Of a stretch of 9,091 bases of DNA, positions 1 to 5,466 are shown in pieces. Position numbers and translations under genes: made by a program. The stretch comes from Myxococcaceae bacterium. GTDB taxonomy: Bacteria; Myxococcota; Myxococcia; Myxococcales; Myxococcaceae. Under the pieces are notes generated by a model. That model ran no database searches. It was not told where the DNA came from and saw only the letters and a program-made list of their open reading frames with translations. The stretch covers positions 1 through 9,091 of the forward strand of contig JAGSPQ010000119.1 of the NCBI GenBank assembly GCA_018262385.1, given 5' to 3'. The stretch's first letter is position 1. Each line of letters starts with the position of its first letter.

Positions 1-1025
1 CAGCTGGCGATCTCTTCAGCAGAGGCGACGTCGAGAATCGGAAACGCCGGAAGGCTGGCGATGATTCGGCTGGCTGCAGAGTCCCTCCGGGGTTCGCCCG
101 CCGCGGCTCGCCACCGTGCCTGCAGCGACTCCACTGTGGCTGCGAAGCGCTCAGCCTCGGCGCTCGCAGTTCGCACGGCCGCGGCAAAGGTTCCGCACCA
201 GTCGGCCACGCGACCTGCTCGGTAGTCCGTCAGGCCTGCGACGTAGGCCTTCGAATCCGTCGCCAGAATGAGGCTGACGGGAGGGACGTACTTCGGGGCC
301 AGGCCCCTTCGCCGCAGCACGACGTGAATCAGGCATCGCCCAACGCGCCCGTTGCCATCGGCGAAGGGATGGATCGTCTCGAACTGAGCATGGGCAATCG
401 CTGCCTGAATGACCGGCGGAAGGTCGTCGCGCCCGAGGAACTCGCAGAGATCCGCCAGGAGCGCCGATACCCGGTCTGGGGGAGGTGGAACGAACTCGGC
501 ATCACGGGGGCTTCCGGAGTTCCCGCCGATCCAGTTCTGCTCCGTTCGCAGCCTGCCGGCGTTGGTGTCGCCGAAGGCGCCAAAGAGAACGCGGTGAATC
601 TTGCGCAAGCCGTTGACGCTCAAGCTGCGCCCAGCGCTCGAGAGGCGAATCGCCTCTTCCATTGCGCGCATGTTGGCGAGCACCGAGACGGCGTCGAGAT
701 CCGAGCCGTCCTTTGCGAACGAAGCTTTCGCGAGCCTGCGATGCGACAACTCGAGGCCCTCGATGCGTGACGACGCGACGGACTCGGCGCGGAGCAGCTG
801 TCTGGCGAGCGTCTCCAGCGACCCCAGCTTCGGCGGCACGCGGTTGAGCGCCCGAATGGCCTCCTCGGCTTCTGCCGCGACCTGCGCCACGTCGTGCGGC
901 AGCTGCAGTTCGAGCTCGGCGATCGGGTCGGGGACGTAGGCGTCGTAGAAGAAGCCCTGTCGCGCCCGCCGACCGCCGAATGCTCCCAGATTTGCTTCCC
1001 AGTGCTGGCGGACGAGCGTTGACAC
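1..1025 (-). CDS. Fic family protein (AMPylase-type), 3' end cut by window
   Basis: Fic enzymes usually transfer AMP from ATP to a hydroxyl side chain of a target protein in the cytosol. The 341 visible residues show the core motif HPFADGNGRVGR at about 219-230, matching HxFx(D/E)GNGRxxR with catalytic His219. An upstream SSRIEG at about 85-90 matches the inhibitory (S/T)xxxE(G/N) motif of class II Fic proteins, where the Glu blocks productive ATP binding. The N-terminus (WEANLGAFGGRRARQGFFYD) looks like the Fic_N region. The reading frame runs off the left edge, so the usual C-terminal winged-helix region cannot be seen. GTG at 1025 is chosen because an in-frame TGA lies at 1038-1040 and no ATG, GTG or TTG lies between. 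No Shine-Dalgarno is visible; the TANNNT-like TACATT six bases upstream would fit leaderless initiation. A/T-ending codons are clearly commoner than in the neighbours, suggesting acquisition. Fic family is secure; the target is unknown. Confidence 0.93.
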   Translation of the reverse strand, partial: MSTLVRQHWEANLGAFGGRRARQGFFYDAYVPDPIAELELQLPHDVAQVAAEAEEAIRALNRVPPKLGSLETLARQLLRAESVASSRIEGLELSHRRLAKASFAKDGSDLDAVSVLANMRAMEEAIRLSSAGRSLSVNGLRKIHRVLFGAFGDTNAGRLRTEQNWIGGNSGSPRDAEFVPPPPDRVSALLADLCEFLGRDDLPPVIQAAIAHAQFETIHPFADGNGRVGRCLIHVVLRRRGLAPKYVPPVSLILATDSKAYVAGLTDYRAGRVADWCGTFAAAVRTASAEAERFAATVESLQARWRAAAGEPRRDSAASRIIASLPAFPILDVASAEEIAS

Positions 1026-1035
1026 GGGACCAATG

Positions 1036-1065
1036 TATCAAAGGTTAGGTCTGTAAGCTTTGATA
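1036..1065. promoter_or_regulatory. 30-bp AT-rich palindrome upstream of the Fic gene, candidate operator
   Basis: The arms TATCAAAG (1036-1043) and CTTTGATA (1058-1065) are perfect inverted repeats. They extend inward after one mismatch by TTA (1045-1047) pairing with TAA (1054-1056), so 11 of 12 arm positions match. The element lies 10 bp upstream of the Fic GTG and overlaps the TACATT box that would serve as its -10. No T-tract follows on either strand, so a dimeric regulator-binding site is more likely than a terminator. Fic proteins often carry a C-terminal winged helix, so autoregulation is a reasonable guess, but that end lies outside the window. Confidence 0.55.
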
Positions 1066-1076
1066 TGGGTCGCGCT

Positions 1077-2384
1077 TCACAGCCCGTCGCGCAGCCGGCT
1101 CGCCTCGGCGGCGGCGGGGGTGTCCCCGAACTTGCCGATCACCCGCGAATAGATCGCCCGGGCGTTCTCCTTCTTGCCCAGCGAGGCAAACGCGCGCCCC
1201 TTCCGCACCAGCGCCGCCGCTTCGAGCTCCGGCGTCTCGGGCTTGCGCGCCAGGTACTGATCCAACAGCTTCAGCGCCTGCGCCGGCTGCGACAGCTCGT
1301 CCTGCAGCAGCGACGCCGCCAGCAGCAGCCCGCGCTCGCCGTCCGCGTCCCGGCTCTTCGTCGCGCGCAGGTAGGCCTCCACCGCCTCCTTCGCTCCGCC
1401 TTCCCGCCGCCGGCAGTCTCCCAGCAGCAGCCACCCGTCGGCCGAGCCCGGCGTGGCGCGCAGGTACCGCTCGAGCTCGCCCACCACCGCCGCGCACTCT
1501 CCCCGGGCCGCGCGGGATCTCCATTCGGCCACCGGCGAGCGCACCGCAGGGCGGGGGACGTCCCGCGGCTCACCCGCATCGGCCGCTGCCGCCACCGCCG
1601 CGGCGACCGTCGCGCCCGCATCGAGCACCGCCGGAATCTGAAGCTCGACGAACCCGGTCGAAGCGAACGGCGCCAGCCCGCCTGCTTCAGCCCAGCGGTG
1701 GCCGGCCTTCACCCGCTCGACCTTGCCGTTGCGATCGGTGACCTCCACCACGCCCTCGAGCACCTCGACCTCCAGCTGCTCGCCGGCCTGGACCCGGAAC
1801 ATCGTGCCCACCACGTGGATCCGCCCGCGCGGGGTGACGATGTCGAACGGGCGCTTGCCGTGCGCGTTCACCTTCGCCGCCAGCACTCCGCTCAGCAGCT
1901 CGAGCTCGGTGCCCCGCGAGCCCGCCCGCTTGAACTTCACCTTCGTGGCCGGCCCGAGGCCCACCTCGTCTTCGCCCAGCGAGAACAGCGCTCCCCCCGC
2001 GGCCCCCGTCTGCGCCAGCTCGGCGCTCGCGGTGGTCTGCACGCTCGCCACCACCGCCGCCTCCCAGACCACCTCCGGCGGAGCGCGCAACGCGAGCGCC
2101 ACGCCCACCACCACCGCGACCGCGGCCGCCGCACCCAGCGCCCAGCCCAGCGGCCGGCGGGCGCGCCCGGTCGAGACCTTGCCCTTCAGCCGCGCCAGCT
2201 CTCCTGGAAGCGGAGCCTCGCTCAGCGGCGCGTACGCCTCCTTCAGCGAGGCGCCGAACGTCTGCCACTGGGCCACCGCCGCCTGGCACGCCGCGCACGA
2301 CGCCGCGTGCGCCTCGAACGCCTGCGTGGCCTCCGCCCCCAGGGTCCGATCGAGATACCCGTCGCGCGCCGAGCAGTCGCTCAT
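1077..2384 (-). CDS. Anti-sigma factor with zinc finger, membrane helix, FecR domain and TPR-like C-terminus
   Basis: This 435-residue protein probably holds the adjacent ECF sigma factor inactive at the inner membrane. The cytoplasmic N-terminus has the zinc anti-sigma signature HxxxCxxC (His26, Cys30, Cys33). A basic stretch (GRARR) precedes one membrane helix at about 79-100. The periplasmic part has a FecR-like region at about 140-230, including FDIVTPRGRIHVVGTMFRV, which is typical of FecR anti-sigma sensors. It then has an Ala/Pro-rich linker at about 252-285 and helical repeats with TPR character at about 290-435 (DGWLLLGDCRRREGGAKEAV; ALVRKGRAFASLGKKENARA). The frame stays open upstream to 2765, but ATG at 2384 is chosen: GGAGGA lies six bases before it, it begins the zinc-finger domain, and it overlaps the sigma stop as ATGA. 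It is the last gene of the four-gene operon. No terminator is evident after its TGA. Confidence 0.92.
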   Translation of the reverse strand: MSDCSARDGYLDRTLGAEATQAFEAHAASCAACQAAVAQWQTFGASLKEAYAPLSEAPLPGELARLKGKVSTGRARRPLGWALGAAAAVAVVVGVALALRAPPEVVWEAAVVASVQTTASAELAQTGAAGGALFSLGEDEVGLGPATKVKFKRAGSRGTELELLSGVLAAKVNAHGKRPFDIVTPRGRIHVVGTMFRVQAGEQLEVEVLEGVVEVTDRNGKVERVKAGHRWAEAGGLAPFASTGFVELQIPAVLDAGATVAAAVAAAADAGEPRDVPRPAVRSPVAEWRSRAARGECAAVVGELERYLRATPGSADGWLLLGDCRRREGGAKEAVEAYLRATKSRDADGERGLLLAASLLQDELSQPAQALKLLDQYLARKPETPELEAAALVRKGRAFASLGKKENARAIYSRVIGKFGDTPAAAEASRLRDGL

Positions 2385-2917
2385 TCGGACTCCTCCGACA
2401 ATTCCCGAATCCGCTGCCGCGACCGGTGCAGCCGGGTGAAGACGGTGCTCGGTTTGACGTCGAGCGAGACGGCGATCTCCTCCGCCGTCCAGCCTTCGAC
2501 CAGGTTCAGCACCACCACCACCCGCCACTCTTCGGGCAGCAGCGCCAGCACCCGCTGCGCCTCGCGGGCGGCGTCGCTCTGCTCGTGCGGCCGGGCGACC
2601 GGCACGTCCGTCTGCTGGAGGCCGAGCAGCTTGCTGTGCAGCCACCGCACCGCCGCCGACTTGCGGCCCTTGCGGACGGCGATCCCCACCAGCAGCCCCC
2701 GCACCGACGAGCCCTTGACGAAGCGGGACGCGACCTCGCGCAGGGTGAGGAACACCTCGTGGCACAGGTCCTCGAGGTCGCTGTTCGAGCCGCGGAGCTG
2801 CTGACGAAGCACCGTCATCACGACTCCTCGATGGCGTTGGTACAGCGGGCCAAGCGCAGCGGTGTCCCCTCGGGCCAGCCGCTCCACCAGGTCACCGTCG
2901 GTCTCACTCCCGTTCAT
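2381..2917 (-). CDS. ECF-type (sigma-70 family) RNA polymerase sigma factor
   Basis: The 178-residue product has the two-domain layout of ECF sigma factors. Sigma2 covers about 16-90, with DLEDLCHEVFLTL (47-59) in the region that contacts core enzyme and the -10 element. Sigma4 covers about 120-174, with VLALLPEEWRVVVVLNLVEG leading into a helix-turn-helix (TAEEIAVSLDVKPSTVFTRL) that reads the -35 element. There is no sigma3 domain. The frame is open to an ATG at 2989, but ATG at 2917 is preferred: the shorter protein has normal ECF length, GGAG lies just upstream (a short spacing of about two bases), and the ATG overlaps the stop of the preceding gene as ATGA. The next gene, its likely anti-sigma, also begins in an ATGA overlap. 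The target promoters are not known; the divergent region at 5346-5466, at the head of its own operon, is the natural candidate. Confidence 0.95.
   Translation of the reverse strand: MNGSETDGDLVERLARGDTAALGPLYQRHRGVVMTVLRQQLRGSNSDLEDLCHEVFLTLREVASRFVKGSSVRGLLVGIAVRKGRKSAAVRWLHSKLLGLQQTDVPVARPHEQSDAAREAQRVLALLPEEWRVVVVLNLVEGWTAEEIAVSLDVKPSTVFTRLHRSRQRIRELSEESE
2391..2396 (-). promoter_or_regulatory. Shine-Dalgarno of the anti-sigma gene, inside the sigma gene
   Basis: Read on the minus strand the bases are GGAGGA, six bases before the ATG at 2384. This near-consensus site lies in the last codons of the sigma factor gene. It decides the anti-sigma start over longer in-frame options. It should give strong, coupled translation, as expected if anti-sigma must match sigma in amount. 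Confidence 0.8.
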
Positions 2918-3990
2918 TTCTCCAGCGGCCAGAACCCTTCCCAACGAATTCCGATGCCTACCCTCGCCGACACCATCGGCAGGCGCCACACCGCGGCTCC
3001 GTCAAAAGTATCGATTACTTCCGCGCGGTTGACCCGCCCCAACGCCTCGGCGACCACCAGCAGGCGGATCGGGCCCAGCCCCTGGCTGGCTTCCACGCCC
3101 AGGGTTCCGATCGGGCTCGCCTGGAACATGAACCTCGGGGTGGCGAGGGTGGTGTAGACCCAGTCGAGCGAGAAGCCGACCCCCAGCCGGGGGCCGACGG
3201 AGAAGTCGCCGGTCTTGAAGCGCCAGGTGCCGAAGGCCACCAGCGGCAGCGAGGTGCTGGTGAAGAGCGTCTGGCTCAGCCGCGCGCGCTGCACGCTGAA
3301 CGACAGCTCGGCGCCCGCCCACTCGCGCCAGATCCCCGACAACGCCACCCCCAAGCGGCTCGACGGCCCCCGGGTGTCGGCGAGCCCCGCTTCGACGGTG
3401 GCGGTGGCCCCGAAGGTCAGATCGCTCTTCGGAGGGCGGACCTTGACCTCTGCCTCCACCGGAGGGGCCGGCGGGGCAGGGGGATTGAACGCCAGCGGGT
3501 AGGCCTGCTTGAGCTGGCCGAGCACCTGCCGCACCTCGGGAATCGGGTTGGCCGAGTAGAGGAAGGCGGTCCCGAGCAGCTCGCGGAGCATCAGCGCCAG
3601 CGCCGCCTCCGACTGGCTCTTGCGATCGAAGTCGATCGATCTCACCAGGGTGCGGCCGGTGCCGAGCGCGACCAGGTGGAGCATCAGCTGGCCCGGCGCC
3701 GGCTCGGCGAGCCAGACAATCGCCACCGCCTCGTTCGCCTTCGCCACCGGCATCACCAGCGCGATCTGCTCGGCGAGGGTGCGGCGGGGAAAATCCCGCT
3801 CGGCCACCGGGGTGGACATCAGCATGAAGTTGTCGAGCAGCAGCGTCAGCTCTTCGAACAGGCGCGCCTGGGTGCGATCGAACGCGCCCTTCGAGTCGGT
3901 GCGCACCATCACCACCACCGGCGGGGCCTTGGTCGAGACCTTGAGGCCCGGCGCGGCCGACACCCAAAGCGCGAGCGCGAGCGAGATCAT
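2914..3990 (-). CDS. Exported protein with predicted beta-barrel C-terminal domain, function unknown
   Basis: I do not recognise this 358-residue protein as a named family. Residues 1-13 (MISLALALWVSAA) look like a short signal peptide. An alpha/beta region at about 22-165 includes the hydrophobic stretch AVAIVWLAEPAPGQLMLHLVAL (89-110 region). A linker rich in Pro, Ala and acidic residues (about 169-188, PPAPPAPPVEAEVKV) follows. The rest (about 190-352) has alternating beta-strand pattern with repeated Gly/aromatic turns (LTFGATATVEAGL, FSVGPRLGVGFSL, SARVGIGIRWEGFW), resembling a small outer membrane barrel. The N-terminal part may therefore sit in the periplasm. ATG at 3990 is chosen because AAGG lies eight bases upstream, it starts the signal peptide, and it overlaps the upstream stop as ATGA. 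Its own TGA overlaps the sigma ATG. Physical coupling to the sigma pair suggests a role in envelope sensing, but this is inference. Confidence 0.85.
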   Translation of the reverse strand: MISLALALWVSAAPGLKVSTKAPPVVVMVRTDSKGAFDRTQARLFEELTLLLDNFMLMSTPVAERDFPRRTLAEQIALVMPVAKANEAVAIVWLAEPAPGQLMLHLVALGTGRTLVRSIDFDRKSQSEAALALMLRELLGTAFLYSANPIPEVRQVLGQLKQAYPLAFNPPAPPAPPVEAEVKVRPPKSDLTFGATATVEAGLADTRGPSSRLGVALSGIWREWAGAELSFSVQRARLSQTLFTSTSLPLVAFGTWRFKTGDFSVGPRLGVGFSLDWVYTTLATPRFMFQASPIGTLGVEASQGLGPIRLLVVAEALGRVNRAEVIDTFDGAAVWRLPMVSARVGIGIRWEGFWPLEK

Positions 3991-5345
3991 CGGCGCCGCC
4001 TTGCCAGCCACAGCAGCCCGAGCGGCGCCAGCCACAGCCCGGGGAACTGGCTGCACTGGCAGCCCGAGTGCGACCGGAGCAGCTCGACCCTCGGCCCCCG
4101 CGGCACCGTCGCCGGATCGTAGCCGGCGTCGCGGCCGCGCTCGTCCACCTCGGCCACGCCCACGTGCTCGGGCGCCAGCGGCCCCTCGGGCCCCGCTCCG
4201 ACCGGGAGCGAGGCCACCGTCCCGGCAGCGCCCGCGGAGACGTTCGCCGGGCAGCCCAGCACGCGGCCCGCCCGCAGCAGCACCCGGCCGCCGCCGCCTC
4301 CTCCTCCCGCGCTCGCGCCCGGCGAGCTGCCGCCATTGCCGCCGCGGGCCGAGAGCACGCACTGGGTGACCACGTCCTCCACCTCGAGCCACACCGTGCC
4401 GCCTGCGCCGCCCCCGGCTCCGGGCCCGAAGGTCCCCTTGCCGTCGAGCGAGTCGGCGCCGTCCGCGAGCCAGGCGCCGCTGCCTTCGACCTGCAGCGCG
4501 CGCAGGAACACCACCCCGCCGCCCGCGCCGCCGCTGGCGCCCTGGCCGAAGGAGCCGTTCGCCGCGCCGCCGCCGCCGCCGAGCACCAGCCCCGCGGTGC
4601 GAAACGGCTCGCCGCCGCTTCCTCCCACCCGCTCGGAGTCGGTGCTGCGGCCGCCCTCGCCGCCCGCTCCGACGTGCGCGCCCCCTCCGCCGCCCGCGTA
4701 CCGGCAGTTTCCGCCGCCTCCACCGCTGTCGTTGTTCCGGCGGCCGGTGCCGAGCGGGTTGACCCGGGCCAGCCCCTCGCCCCGCTCCGATCCCAGCGGC
4801 GCGGGGACGTCCAGCCCGGGGCAGCCGGCCTGCTGCCCGACTTCGCGCACCCCGCCGCCCCGCAGGCCGGCGCCCGAGGCGGTGAAGGTTCCTTCGTTCA
4901 CCACTCTGCCCGTCACCAGCAGCGCCAGCACGCCGCCGCTCGAGCCGTTCCACGCGGGCGCTCGCAGGCCGGCGCCGGCGGACACCGAGACGTTGGTGTA
5001 CTCGGGCAGCGTGACGAGCTGAGCGTCGAACATCGCAAACGGGTGGGCCAGCGGCGAGTCGAGCTCGACCGTGGTGCCGACCACCCGGACCACCCGATGG
5101 ATTTCCCACGTCCCCACCGCGTCGCGCGGCCCGCTGCTCCACTGCGTCTGCAGCACCAGCACCGCGTCGGTGGCGGCGAACGGGCTCGCGTCGCCGACTC
5201 TCACGCTCGAGCTTCCCGCGGGGGCGTCGGCGACGATCGCGCTCGCCCGGTTGATCACCCGCTCCTGCTCGGTCACCAGCAACGGCCCCAGCCTCCCGTC
5301 TCCGAGGGCCTGCGCGAACACCAAACTCACCACCAGGCTCGTCAC
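3987..5345 (-). CDS. Glycine-rich MYXO-CTERM surface protein, first gene of the sigma operon
   Basis: The 452-residue product has a hydrophobic N-terminus (MTSLVVSLVFAQALG) like a signal peptide. A beta-rich region follows at about 28-160 (PEYTNVSV...APAWNGSSGGVLALLVTGRV), a pattern found in large bacterial surface proteins, including some annotated as AgmC-like in myxobacteria. A Gly-rich stretch runs at about 206-353. The C-terminus (GCQCS at 428-432, a hydrophobic segment, then RRRR) matches MYXO-CTERM, the tail thought to be processed by a myxosortase for outer-surface anchoring. The start is the weakest point. GTG at 5345 is the only ordinary in-frame start near the signal peptide, but no Shine-Dalgarno precedes it and the usual basic n-region is missing. 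Codons just upstream would supply Arg-Arg-His, so a non-standard upstream start is possible. The stop overlaps the next gene as ATGA. Confidence 0.85.
   Translation of the reverse strand: MTSLVVSLVFAQALGDGRLGPLLVTEQERVINRASAIVADAPAGSSSVRVGDASPFAATDAVLVLQTQWSSGPRDAVGTWEIHRVVRVVGTTVELDSPLAHPFAMFDAQLVTLPEYTNVSVSAGAGLRAPAWNGSSGGVLALLVTGRVVNEGTFTASGAGLRGGGVREVGQQAGCPGLDVPAPLGSERGEGLARVNPLGTGRRNNDSGGGGGNCRYAGGGGGAHVGAGGEGGRSTDSERVGGSGGEPFRTAGLVLGGGGGAANGSFGQGASGGAGGGVVFLRALQVEGSGAWLADGADSLDGKGTFGPGAGGGAGGTVWLEVEDVVTQCVLSARGGNGGSSPGASAGGGGGGGRVLLRAGRVLGCPANVSAGAAGTVASLPVGAGPEGPLAPEHVGVAEVDERGRDAGYDPATVPRGPRVELLRSHSGCQCSQFPGLWLAPLGLLWLARRRR
4287..4730 (-). repeat. Low-complexity glycine-rich segment within the MYXO-CTERM surface protein gene
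   Basis: Residues about 206-353 of the host protein contain at least six runs of three to seven glycines separated by short linkers. On the plus strand this appears as long CCGCCGCC-type tracts. The repeats are irregular in sequence and length, so this is a biased-composition domain and not a tandem array of fixed units. Such tracts are prone to assembly and polymerase-slippage errors. Confidence 0.8.
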
Positions 5346-5466
5346 GTGCCGACGAACTATCAGGGAAATTCGACAGGAAATGTTTTTTGTCGGGAAGGGT
5401 ATTCGGGGGTCGGGGAATGAACCCGCAGAGGCCGGTGACAAAGGGGCTGGCCCAGGGAGACCACAC
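5346..5466. promoter_or_regulatory. Divergent intergenic region, likely promoters of both MYXO-CTERM genes
   Basis: This 121-bp gap separates the minus-strand sigma operon from the plus-strand thrombospondin-repeat gene, so it should hold both promoters. Bases about 5351-5405 are distinctly AT-richer than the surroundings. They contain an inverted repeat, CGACA (5371-5375) with TGTCG (5388-5392), around a T-run. Two near-identical direct copies, CAGGGAAAT (5361-5369) and CAGGAAAT (5374-5381), lie 13 bp apart. The second copy contains GGAAAT, loosely like an ECF -35 box, 17 bp before GTATTC on the plus strand. No convincing -35/-10 pair could be fixed on either strand. GGGAG at 5455-5459 is the Shine-Dalgarno of the plus-strand gene. 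Confidence 0.5.

Noticed and set aside
324..770. 148-codon plus-strand frame inside the Fic gene
   Set aside because: It is antisense to the Fic catalytic core, with no ribosome site and no recognisable domain.
1036..1065. Palindrome as a terminator of the sigma operon
   Set aside because: The stem is AT-rich, the bases after it on the minus strand are CATTGGTCCC with no T-run, and the arms overlap the next gene's likely promoter.
1065..2804. 579-codon open frame on the plus strand opposite the sigma and anti-sigma genes
   Set aside because: It is an artefact of high GC. The translation is Arg/His/Ala/Leu-rich low-complexity sequence with no domain, while the minus strand gives clear sigma, zinc-finger and FecR motifs.
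2918..2989. Longer start for the sigma factor (ATG at 2989)
   Set aside because: It would add 24 residues overlapping the upstream gene with no homology to sigma2. ATG 2917 has a nearby GGAG and the ATGA overlap seen at the other junctions.
4287..4730. GC-rich repeat tract as a CRISPR or satellite array
   Set aside because: There are no equal-length repeats or spacers. The pattern is fully explained by glycine codons in the coding frame.
4068..5420. 450-codon plus-strand frame opposite the glycine-rich gene
   Set aside because: The product is compositionally biased (Ala, Arg, His) with no recognisable motif. The minus frame has the MYXO-CTERM tail and ATGA junction.
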